Source: an uncultured Clostridia bacterium
Lineage (GTDB): Bacteria; Bacillota; Clostridia; TANB77; CAG-508
Assembly: GCA_948663505.1 (NCBI GenBank)
Contig: CAPNAQ010000038.1
Coordinates: 271-13,658 of the forward strand
Reading direction: 5' to 3'
DNA length: 13,388 bases
The notes under the pieces are model-generated. The model was not told the origin of the DNA, ran no database searches, and was given only the letters and a program-made list of their open reading frames with translations. Positions 1-6,343 of this stretch are shown here, piece after piece (within the stretch, counting starts at the first letter, position 1; each line of letters starts with the position of its first letter). Made by a program: the position numbers and the translations under genes.

Positions 1-432
1 TGGAATTGAATTATTTAAAAGTGTTGTATCTGATATATCTTTTATTGAAAAGCATAAAGCACTAAAAAATTCTGCTATAATTAGAGTTTTTAAATCTTTT
101 GCAAAAATTATTATTAATAAATATATCACATTAAATATATTTCCTAAAACTGTACATTTCTTTAATCCTATTCTATCAATTAAAATATTTGCTGGTATTT
201 GTAAAACAATCATAAATAAAGCATAAAATGAAGATTTTAATATAACATCTGATGCATTTATATTTTTTACTTGTGTTAGAAATAAAAAATCTATTGCATA
301 GAAAAATAGTAGATCCATTGATATGGCTCTATATATTGAATATATTTTCATGTTTTGTTTTCTTATTTTAACATTTTTGTCCAATGTGGATGTTTCTTTT
401 TGGACATTTTTATTATCTTTTTCATCACTCAT
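1..432 (-). CDS. MFS-type membrane transporter, N-terminal part (runs off window)
   Basis: This is the first 144 codons of a gene reading out of the window's left edge. The ATG at 432-430 is preceded by a good GGAGG about 8 bases upstream. A charged cytoplasmic tail (residues 1-38) leads into hydrophobic segments at about 39-55, 65-85, 96-111 and 114-130. The loop between segments 2 and 3 reads ILIDRIGLKK, which resembles the conserved D-R-x-G-[RK] loop of the major facilitator superfamily. Substrate cannot be predicted from this fragment. Residues about 9-19 of the tail are encoded by a degenerate copy of the palindromic repeat found at 2902-3012. The gene is divergent from dapA across a 239-bp AT-rich spacer in which I found no convincing promoter hexamers for either gene. 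MFS membership is likely; another polytopic transporter is possible. Confidence 0.75.
   Translation of the reverse strand, partial: MSDEKDNKNVQKETSTLDKNVKIRKQNMKIYSIYRAISMDLLFFYAIDFLFLTQVKNINASDVILKSSFYALFMIVLQIPANILIDRIGLKKCTVLGNIFNVIYLLIIIFAKDLKTLIIAEFFSALCFSIKDISDTTLLNNSIP
378..406. repeat. Degenerate REP-like repeat unit inside the transporter reading frame
   Basis: This 29-bp stretch matches 26 of 29 bases of the unit at 2906-2934. It begins TGTCCAA and ends TTTTTGGACA, so it keeps most of the self-complementary ends. It lies wholly within the coding sequence of the N-terminal tail (about VQKETSTLD) and preserves the frame. Confidence 0.7.
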
Positions 433-671
433 CTTATGTTCCTCCAAATATAACATATTTATATCATATTCGATATTATTCTTCAAGTAAAAATTTAAAT
501 TTGCTTTTGGATTTACAATAGTTGTCTATATTTTTTCTAAATAATATCATAATCAAAAAAACTGAAATTTTAATAGAAAGACATTTTTTAATTTAACTTG
601 AATAAATATTATACTATAGGCAAAATCGTATACAAATGTTGATATAATATAGAAGGGAGAATGATTTATTT

Positions 672-1514
672 ATGAAAAAAATTTTATTTAAAGGAGCAGC
701 AACAGCAATAGCCACACCATTTAGTGAAAATGGTATTAATATTAATGAACTAAAAAAATTCATAGAATTTCAAATAGAAAACAAAATAGATGCATTAATA
801 GTATGTGGAACAACTGGAGAAAGTTCAACAATGACAAAAGAAGAAAAAATAGAAGTAATAAAATGTGCTGTTGAAGTATCAAATGGAAGAATACCAATAA
901 TAGCAGGAACTGGCTCAAACAACACAGCCCAAGCTATTGAAATGTCAAAAATAGCAGAAGACCTAGGTGTAGATGGTGTTTTAGTTGTAACGCCATATTA
1001 TAATAAAACTTCTCAATTAGGTTTAATACAGCATTATAAAGCAATTGCAAATAGTATTTCAATACCTATTATTTTATATAATGTCCCTAGTAGGACAGGA
1101 TTAAATATTAATCCAGAAACATGTTGGGAATTATCAAAAATTGAGAACATTGTTGGTATAAAAGAAGCAAGTGGCAATTTATCACAAGTTGCACAAATTG
1201 CCCATCTATGTGGTGATAACTTACATATTTATTCTGGAAATGATGATCAATCAATACCAATCTGTTCTTTAGGTGGATTAGGAGTTATTTCAGTCTTATC
1301 TAATATAAAGCCTAAATACACACATGATATGATTTGGAATTTTATTAATGGGGATTTTGATAATGCTAAAAAAATGCAAATTGATGCAATTCCTTTAATT
1401 AATAGCCTTTTTTCTGATGTTAATCCTATCCCTGTTAAAGCTGCAATAAATAAAATAGGATTTAATTTTGGAGTACCTAGATTACCTTTAATTGAAATGA
1501 ATTCAGTATCTTAA
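672..1514 (+). CDS. dapA: 4-hydroxy-tetrahydrodipicolinate synthase
   Basis: DapA condenses pyruvate with aspartate semialdehyde, the first committed step toward diaminopimelate and lysine, in the cytoplasm. The 280-residue product shows the family signatures of the (beta/alpha)8 barrel. GTTGE is at 46-50, with T47/T48 matching the substrate-binding threonines. TPYYN lies near 108-111. LYNVPSRTG (135-143) supplies the catalytic tyrosine Y136 and the carboxylate-binding R141. GIKEASG supplies the Schiff-base lysine K164. The ATG at 672 follows AAGGGAG at 653-659, a rather long spacing; an ATG at 661 is out of frame and stops after four codons. TATACT (610-615) and TATAAT (643-648) are possible -10 boxes without good -35 partners. 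The protein ends four residues after RLPLIEM, so the final helix (about 15-18 residues in relatives) is missing. The stop lies one base from the convergent rimO stop. Confidence 0.95.
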   Translation: MKKILFKGAATAIATPFSENGININELKKFIEFQIENKIDALIVCGTTGESSTMTKEEKIEVIKCAVEVSNGRIPIIAGTGSNNTAQAIEMSKIAEDLGVDGVLVVTPYYNKTSQLGLIQHYKAIANSISIPIILYNVPSRTGLNINPETCWELSKIENIVGIKEASGNLSQVAQIAHLCGDNLHIYSGNDDQSIPICSLGGLGVISVLSNIKPKYTHDMIWNFINGDFDNAKKMQIDAIPLINSLFSDVNPIPVKAAINKIGFNFGVPRLPLIEMNSVS

Positions 1515-1515
1515 A

Positions 1516-2886
1516 TTATTTTTCTAATGATCCTATTAAATCATAATTACTCACACTTTCAATTTTACAATTAACAAAATTATTTAAAATATTTTTAGAA
1601 CTATGCTTTTTGTCAACAGGAATATACACTAAACCATCTTCTTCAGGAACATCTTGCATAGTTCTTCCAACAAAATATTTTCCATCAAAAGAAAGACTTT
1701 CAATCAAAACTTTATATATATTCCCAATCTTCTTTTCTAAATTTTGTAACGATATTTCTGCTTGAGCTTCCATAATTTTATTATATCTTGATTTTTTAGT
1801 ATTTCCACGTATTTGTTCTGGTAAAAGAAAAGCAGGTGTTCCTTCTTCTCTTGAATACATAAAAGTTCCTAATTTATCAAATTTAAATTTTTTCACAAAA
1901 TCAATTAATTCATCAAAGTCCCCTTGCGTCTCACCTGGAAAACCAACTATAAGACTTGTCCTTAATACAACATTTGGAATTTTATTCCTAATCTTTCTTA
2001 TTATACTTACAATATCTTCTTTAGTTGTTTTTCTATTCATTCTTTTTAAAATATTATTTGAAATATGTTGTATTGGAATATCAAAATATTTTGCTATTTT
2101 ATTATTATTAGCAACAGTTTCAATTAATTTATCATCAATACCCTCTGGATAAGAATACAAAAATCTAATCCACTTGATACCACTTATTTTACTTAATTTT
2201 TCTAGTAGCTCTGCAAGTTTACTTTCACCATATAAATCTATTCCATATTTAGTTGTATCTTGTGCAATAACTATTATTTCTTTAATGCCTTTTTTAGCAA
2301 GCATTTCAGCTTCTTTTAAAATTTCTTCCATTTTTCTACTTACAAATGGACCTCTTATATATGGTATTGCACAATATGTACACTTATTACTACATCCTTC
2401 TCCTATTTTTAAATAAGCATAATTATTTCCAGTTGTTATAACTCTGTTAATAAATTCATTAAAAGTTGGTATTGGAAGTGGTTTTATTTCTGATATTTTC
2501 TTACTTGTTTTTGTTTTAGATTTTTCTACTATATCCCTTTTTATTAAATCTTCTATTTTTATCCATAATTTATCATATTCATCTATTTTTACAAATAAAT
2601 CAACCTCTGGTAAAGCCTGTACTAAATCATCATAATATCTTTGAACTAGACAACCCATTACAATTAAATATTTACATCTTTTTTCTTTATATTCTGCCAT
2701 TTCTAAAATTGTATTAATTGCTTCTTCTTTTGCTGACTCAATAAATCCACATGTATTTACTACTAAAATATCTGCTTCTGCTGCATTATTAACAATTTCA
2801 TAATTATTATTTTTAAACATTCCTATTGTTATTTCTGTATCTATTAAATTCTTACTACAACCTAGTGATATAAATCCTACATTCAT
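1516..2886 (-). CDS. rimO: Ribosomal protein S12 methylthiotransferase RimO
   Basis: RimO is a radical-SAM enzyme that adds a methylthio group to a conserved aspartate of ribosomal protein S12. The 456-residue product has the usual three parts. The N-terminal UPF0004 domain carries the three auxiliary-cluster cysteines: C10 (SLGCSKN), C46 (NTCGF) and C79 (MGCL). The radical-SAM domain carries GEGCSNKCTYC, with C165, C169 and C172 as the CxxxCxxC cluster ligands. A C-terminal TRAM-like region spans about 385-450. The SLGCSKNLIDTE start separates RimO from MiaB and MtaB. The ATG at 2886 follows an AGGAG about 7 bases upstream. It lies downstream of the RNase gene on the same strand, separated by a 111-bp palindromic repeat, so expression is either by readthrough or from an unrecognised promoter. 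It converges on dapA with no room for a terminator. Confidence 0.96.
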   Translation of the reverse strand: MNVGFISLGCSKNLIDTEITIGMFKNNNYEIVNNAAEADILVVNTCGFIESAKEEAINTILEMAEYKEKRCKYLIVMGCLVQRYYDDLVQALPEVDLFVKIDEYDKLWIKIEDLIKRDIVEKSKTKTSKKISEIKPLPIPTFNEFINRVITTGNNYAYLKIGEGCSNKCTYCAIPYIRGPFVSRKMEEILKEAEMLAKKGIKEIIVIAQDTTKYGIDLYGESKLAELLEKLSKISGIKWIRFLYSYPEGIDDKLIETVANNNKIAKYFDIPIQHISNNILKRMNRKTTKEDIVSIIRKIRNKIPNVVLRTSLIVGFPGETQGDFDELIDFVKKFKFDKLGTFMYSREEGTPAFLLPEQIRGNTKKSRYNKIMEAQAEISLQNLEKKIGNIYKVLIESLSFDGKYFVGRTMQDVPEEDGLVYIPVDKKHSSKNILNNFVNCKIESVSNYDLIGSLEK

Positions 2887-2901
2887 TTTTTTCTCCTCTT
2901 A

Positions 2902-3012
2902 GCGATGTCCAAAGGGGACGTTTCTTTTTGGACATTTTCCTTTATTTAATTTTAGAGATATATCTTTACTAGGTAAAAATGTCCAAAAAGAAACGTCCCC
3001 TTTGGACATCGC
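2902..3012. repeat. Nested palindromic (REP/MITE-like) element between RNase gene and rimO
   Basis: Two 37-bp arms (2902-2938 and 2976-3012) are perfect reverse complements around a 37-bp AT-rich loop. Each arm is itself an imperfect hairpin, starting TGTCCAAAG and ending CTTTTTGGACA with GGGGACG between. The outer ends are GCGATGTCC. The left end is 15 bp before the rimO start and the right end is 5 bp from the RNase stop. As RNA it could form either one long stem or two short hairpins. It lacks a following T-run, so it is not an obvious intrinsic terminator. A degenerate half-unit lies at 378-406. I infer a dispersed mobile repeat; copies elsewhere in the genome cannot be seen here. Confidence 0.85.
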
Positions 3013-3017
3013 CTTCG

Positions 3018-4217
3018 TTATTCTTTATGACTACATATATGTTTTCTTGTCATTTCCATTAAATCTAATTTTGTAAATCCTTCAACTTGTGTCTTTGATC
3101 TGTCATTTTTTAAGTTTTCTATTAATAATTGTTTTATTTTTTCTTTATTTTCTGCTATATGCATGTCAATATAGTCTATTATTATTATTCCACCTATATC
3201 TCTTAATCTTAATTGTTTTGCAATTTCTATTGTGGCTTCTTCATTTACTTTATATATTGTTTGTTCTAAATCTTTTGTTCCTGTGTATTTCCCTGTATTT
3301 ACATCTATTGCTGTTAATGCTTCTGTTCTGTCTATTGTTATAAATCCTCCACATTTTAACCATATTTTTCTATTTTGCATTTTTGATATTTCTTTTTTTA
3401 CGTCATAAATTTCAAATATTTCTTTTTTTTCTATTAATTCTATTTTGATATTTTCTAAATATCTATATTGCTCTTTTAATTGTAATATTTCTTCATATTC
3501 TTTTTTATTATTTACTAATATTCTGTTTAATGTTTTTTCTGGTAAGTCTATTATCATTTTTTCTATAATGTCTTCTGCTTTAATTATTAATTTTGGTCTA
3601 TTTTCCTTGTTACTTTTAAATTGTTGTTCTATTTTTTCCCATTTTCTTTCTATTTTTTTTATGTCTTCTATTATTTCTTTTTCTTTTCCTATTGCAGATG
3701 TTCTTATTATTGCTCCATTTCCTTCTTTTATATTTTCTTTTACTACTTTTATTAATCTTTCTTGTTCTTTTTTATCTTCAATCTTCTGTGATACTGTTAT
3801 TATATCTGTATTTGGCATTAATACTACATATTTACTTGTTAAATTTATATGTGTTGATACTCTTGCTCCTTTTTGAATATTACTGTCTTTTTTTACTTGT
3901 ACTAATATTTTATCTCCTTTTTTAGCTATTTCTTCTATCTTCTTGTTATTTATATTTTTCTTATGTTCTTGTATCTTTTTTGTTTCATCTATTTTTGGTA
4001 GTAAATCCTTTAGATGTATAAAACTATTTCTCTCTGTTCCGATGTCTACAAATGCTGCTTGCATTCCTTTTACTATATCTTTTATTATTCCTATATATAT
4101 ATTTCCTTCTTTTCTTATTAATTGTTCTTCTTCTACATAATATTCTTTTAATTTTCCATTTTCTATTAATGCAATTTCTTTTTCATTTTCTTTTTTTCCT
4201 ACTAGTATTTCTAACAT
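3018..4217 (-). CDS. rng: Ribonuclease E/G family endoribonuclease, short C-terminus
   Basis: This RNase E/G-type enzyme should cleave single-stranded RNA in rRNA maturation or mRNA decay. The 399 residues contain the N-terminal S1 RNA-binding region (about 36-120, with GNIYIGIIKDIVKGMQAAFV and DIGTERNSFIHL). The DNase I-like catalytic part has TIDRTEALTAIDVNTGK and QLRLRDIGGIIIIDYIDM. D305 and D348 match the two magnesium-binding aspartates of E. coli RNase E (D303 and D346). The protein stops just after GFTKLDLMEMTRK, before the CPxC zinc-link that E. coli-type enzymes use for dimer contacts. The stop codon is only 5 bp from the palindromic element, so the end may have been lost by insertion, or short forms may be normal in this lineage. 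The start follows AAAGGA and is 18 bp after pth, suggesting co-transcription. Confidence 0.88.
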   Translation of the reverse strand: MLEILVGKKENEKEIALIENGKLKEYYVEEEQLIRKEGNIYIGIIKDIVKGMQAAFVDIGTERNSFIHLKDLLPKIDETKKIQEHKKNINNKKIEEIAKKGDKILVQVKKDSNIQKGARVSTHINLTSKYVVLMPNTDIITVSQKIEDKKEQERLIKVVKENIKEGNGAIIRTSAIGKEKEIIEDIKKIERKWEKIEQQFKSNKENRPKLIIKAEDIIEKMIIDLPEKTLNRILVNNKKEYEEILQLKEQYRYLENIKIELIEKKEIFEIYDVKKEISKMQNRKIWLKCGGFITIDRTEALTAIDVNTGKYTGTKDLEQTIYKVNEEATIEIAKQLRLRDIGGIIIIDYIDMHIAENKEKIKQLLIENLKNDRSKTQVEGFTKLDLMEMTRKHICSHKE

Positions 4218-4235
4218 GTTACATTCCTTTCTGTT

Positions 4236-4793
4236 TTAATTATATTTATTCATTGCTATATCTACTCCATTTTTGAGTATTTCTTCAATTGCTTCTGTTG
4301 CTTTTTTTACTCCTTGTTGTAATATCTCTTGCTCGTCTTTAGATACTTTTCCTATTACATAATTTATCATATCATTTTTGAATTCTGGTTTTCCTATTCC
4401 AATTCTAATTCTGATAAATTCTTCTGTTCCTAATTCTTGTATTACAGATTTCATTCCATTATGTGATCCTGCTCCACCTTTTTTTCTTATTTTGATGTCG
4501 CCTTTTTCTATATCCATGTCATCATATATTATGATTGTATTTTCGTTTTCTATATTATAAAAATTAACTGCTTCTTGTATACTTTCCCCACTTAAATTCA
4601 TGTATGTTTGTGGCTTTAGTAATATTACCTTTTCCCCTTCTATTGTTCCTATTTCATATAGTCCTTTAAATTTTTTCTTTTCTATTTCTATGTTATTTTT
4701 TTTTGCTATTTCATTTATTGTATCAAATCCCATGTTATGTCTTGTGTTTGAATATTCTTTTTCTGGATTCCCTAATCCTACTATTAAATACAT
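4236..4793 (-). CDS. pth: Peptidyl-tRNA hydrolase
   Basis: Pth releases tRNA from peptidyl-tRNAs dropped by stalled ribosomes, an essential recycling step. The 185-residue length fits the bacterial family. Signatures are VGLGNPEKEYSNTRHNMGF with N9 and catalytic H19, TYMNLSG with N66, YDDMD with D91 (the partner of the catalytic histidine), and GGAGSHNGMKS with N112. The ATG at 4793 follows an AAGGAAAAG ribosome site and a clear promoter (4824-4852). It is the first gene of a same-strand series with the RNase E/G gene and rimO. If CGG codons really cause frameshifts here, abundant peptidyl-tRNA drop-off would make this enzyme relevant, but that link is only speculation. Confidence 0.97.
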   Translation of the reverse strand: MYLIVGLGNPEKEYSNTRHNMGFDTINEIAKKNNIEIEKKKFKGLYEIGTIEGEKVILLKPQTYMNLSGESIQEAVNFYNIENENTIIIYDDMDIEKGDIKIRKKGGAGSHNGMKSVIQELGTEEFIRIRIGIGKPEFKNDMINYVIGKVSKDEQEILQQGVKKATEAIEEILKNGVDIAMNKYN

Positions 4794-4823
4794 TTTTTCT
4801 TTTCCTTTTCTTTTTTCCTTAAT

Positions 4824-4852
4824 ATTTTACACTGTTTTGGGCATTTTTTCAA
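4824..4852 (-). promoter_or_regulatory. Sigma-A-type promoter for pth operon
   Basis: Read on the minus strand, TTGAAA (4852-4847) is followed by a 17-bp spacer and TAAAAT (4829-4824). Both hexamers are one base from consensus. The expected start near 4817 leaves a short purine-rich leader carrying AAGGAAAAG before the pth ATG. Confidence 0.7.
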
Positions 4853-4920
4853 GCACAATTTTCAAAAATTTCAAATTATGATCTTTAAGTCTCAGTTTTT
4901 CTATTTTATAAATTTAATTA

Positions 4921-5066
4921 TAGAAAAAAAGATATATATTTCAAAGCGAGTTCGACAGTGAGTCGCTATTCACTTTAAGCCATTATAGTGTGTATCTTCA
5001 ATTCGAATCTTCAGTATTTTAAACGCTTTGGAGAACAGAACTGAGAAATATATATCTTTTTTTCTA
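4921..5066. repeat. 146-bp inverted-repeat element, possible MITE or structured RNA
   Basis: The terminal 22 bp (4921-4942 and 5045-5066) are perfect reverse complements containing GATATATATTTC. The stem continues with AAAGCG (4943-4948) against CGCTTT (5024-5029) after a 15-base bulge on the right side. The interior is less AT-rich than the flanks and has small hairpins, for example AGTGA...TCACT. Each end would finish an RNA in a T-rich run on either strand. It could be a miniature transposable element or a structured RNA. I do not recognise the family. Confidence 0.6.
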
Positions 5067-5108
5067 AGCAATTTTTGCAAAAAACCGAAACTTAAAATGA
5101 TGAGCCTA

Positions 5109-5137
5109 TTGAAATTAAATAAAAACTATGTTAATAT
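5109..5137 (+). promoter_or_regulatory. Sigma-A-type promoter for Rpn-family gene
   Basis: TTGAAA (5109-5114), a 17-bp spacer and TAATAT (5132-5137) form a near-consensus promoter. The predicted transcript start is near 5144, giving a leader of about 100 bases before the coding region. Confidence 0.6.
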
Positions 5138-5247
5138 AAAACAAAGTTTATATTTCAGCAAATTTAATTCAAGATTCAAGGCATTTCTGCCAAAGTACCA
5201 AAAATTAATCCAAAAAACAAAATTACAAGAGAAAGAGGGAATATATT

Positions 5248-6244
5248 ATAAGTAAATTATTAAATCCAAAATTAGATTATGTATTTAAAAGAATATTTGG
5301 ACATGTTGGAAATGAAAAAATAACAGCTAGTCTGATAAGTTCAATATTAAAAAAAGAGGTAAAAGATTTAAAATTGGATAATAACCCAATTTTAGAAAAA
5401 GATATGTTAGATGATAAAATAGGTATATTAGATATAAAAGCAAAAATAGATAATAATATTAATTGTGATATAGAAATGCAAGTAATTAACAAAAAATATA
5501 TAGAAAAAAGATTGCTATTTTATTGGAGTAAAATGTATGATATAAGTGTTAAAGAAGGTCAAGATTATACAATATTAGAAAAGACAATAGTCATTTTAAT
5601 TGCTGATTATGAATTAGAAGGACTAAAAGAAATTAAAAAATATTTAACAAAATGGAATATAAGAGAAGAAGAATATCAACAAATTGTATTGACAGATGTT
5701 ATGGAACTTTATATAATTGAGTTACCTAAGTTCAAGAAATATAAAAAAAGCATAGAAAACACTAATTTGAACTCATGGATAAAATTTATAGAAAGTCCAG
5801 AGGTGATTAATTTGGAAGAAGAAAATTATGAAGTAATACAAGCAAGAAAAATCTTAGAAGACATAAGTCAAGATGAACGTGAGAGATATTTAGCCGAGCT
5901 AAGAGAGAAATATATAATGGATCAAAAAGCAATTGAAGGTGCTGGATATGATAAAGGTTTAAAAGCTGGATTCGAAAGAGGTTTACAAGATGGTATAAAG
6001 CAAGGTTTGCATGATGGAATAAAAAAAGGGGTTGCAAAACGGCATAAAAAAAGGATTACAAGATGGTATAAAAAAGGGATTACAAGACGGCATAAAAAAG
6101 GGATTACAAGACGGCATAAAAAAGGGATTACAAGATGAAAAGATTAATATTGCCAAAAAATTAAAAGCCCAAAACGTTGATATATCTATAATAAAAGAAG
6201 CTACAGGATTATCTATAGAAGAAATCAAAAAATTGAAACAATAA
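5248..6244 (+). CDS. Rpn-family PD-(D/E)XK nuclease (PDDEXK_2), one +1 frame change
   Basis: The product resembles the Rpn/PDDEXK_2 proteins, annotated as recombination-promoting nucleases or putative transposases and in some cases linked to phage defence. The N-terminus KLLNPKLDYVFKRIFG is typical. The nuclease core shows D62 and E76-x-Q78 (GILDIKAK...CDIEMQ), followed by YIEKRLLFYWSKMY. The frame is open from 5209 but has no ATG, GTG or TTG before TTG at 5374. Homology requires a start near 5248, where ATA (or ATT at 5245) sits at normal distance from AGAGGG (5234-5239). The tail holds octapeptide repeats (GLQDGIKK, 5980-6124) and ends IIKEATGLSIEEIKKLKQ, a family-typical tail. The tail lies one frame over: an extra base at 6028-6031, or a shift at CGG 6040-6042, is needed. 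Joined, it is 331 residues. It has its own promoter and terminator. Confidence 0.8.
5980..6124 (+). repeat. 24-bp tandem repeats in Rpn tail (six units)
   Basis: Units at 5980-6003, 6004-6027, 6028-6052 (25 bp), 6053-6076, 6077-6100 and 6101-6124 encode GLQDGIKK-like octapeptides; a partial unit follows to 6142. The last two full units are identical, suggesting recent duplication. The third carries one extra base, and this is where the reading frame changes. Confidence 0.92.
6028..6043 (+). other. Putative +1 frameshift site at CGG in rpn-family gene
   Basis: In the starting frame the codons after the seven A's are GGG GTT GCA AAA CGG CAT. Skipping the C of CGG (6040) gives GGC ATA AAA AAA, which restores the GIKKGLQDG repeat frame to the true end. 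The alternative is a simple extra G in the GGGG run (6028-6031). Without a shift, translation ends at 6138 in an Arg/Lys-rich tail (RHKKGITR repeats). Confidence 0.55.
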
Positions 6245-6280
6245 ATATTTGTCTTATATAAAAAGCTGATATATAAATTT

Positions 6281-6320
6281 TGCTGATATATAAAAAATTA
6301 TATATCAGCATTTTATTTTA
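6281..6320 (+). terminator. AT-rich intrinsic terminator of Rpn-family gene
   Basis: A perfect 13-bp stem (TGCTGATATATAA, 6281-6293, against 6298-6310) with an AAAA loop is followed by TTTTATTTTA. A direct copy of most of the left arm (6265-6277) could compete for pairing. On the opposite strand, facing dnaE, the run after the stem is poor. Confidence 0.7.
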
Positions 6321-6343
6321 ATTATACACCTTTTGTTATAAAG

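Larger units (their letters stand above)
4794..5247. other. Gene-free region between divergent pth and rpn genes
   Basis: This 454-bp stretch holds the pth promoter, a 146-bp inverted-repeat element (4921-5066), a promoter for the Rpn-family gene and that gene's leader of about 100 bases. A 75-codon TTG-started frame (5028-5255) overlaps the inverted repeat. It has low-complexity Lys/Leu composition and no ribosome site, so I do not call it a gene. TCTCAGTT (4890-4897) can also pair with AACTGAGA (5039-5046), an alternative to the main stem. No tRNA or known riboswitch signature was recognised. Confidence 0.6.

Noticed and set aside
433..671. Lysine riboswitch or T-box upstream of dapA
   Set aside because: The spacer is almost pure A/T, without conserved helices, a GGGTGG-type T-box motif or a terminator hairpin.
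661..675. Four-codon micro-ORF (ATG ATT TAT TTA TGA) overlapping the dapA start
   Set aside because: The ribosome site is only one base from its ATG, and it has no attenuator-like codon run. Chance in AT-rich DNA is sufficient.
3089..4276. Several plus-strand open frames opposite the RNase and pth genes (Leu/Phe/Ser-rich)
   Set aside because: They are mirror images of A-rich Lys/Glu/Ile coding sequence, with no ribosome sites and no recognisable domains.
4992..5014. TTCGAAT resembling a tRNA T-loop
   Set aside because: Flanking bases do not form the T stem, and there is no acceptor, D or anticodon arm around it.
5028..5255. 75-codon TTG-started frame whose stop overlaps the nuclease start
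   Set aside because: It overlaps the inverted-repeat element, has no ribosome binding site, starts upstream of the only good promoter, and its Lys/Leu-rich product resembles nothing I know. It could at most couple translation.
6265..6320. Bidirectional terminator shared by dnaE
   Set aside because: On the minus strand the hairpin is followed by AAAATTT rather than a T-run, so termination of dnaE there is not supported.
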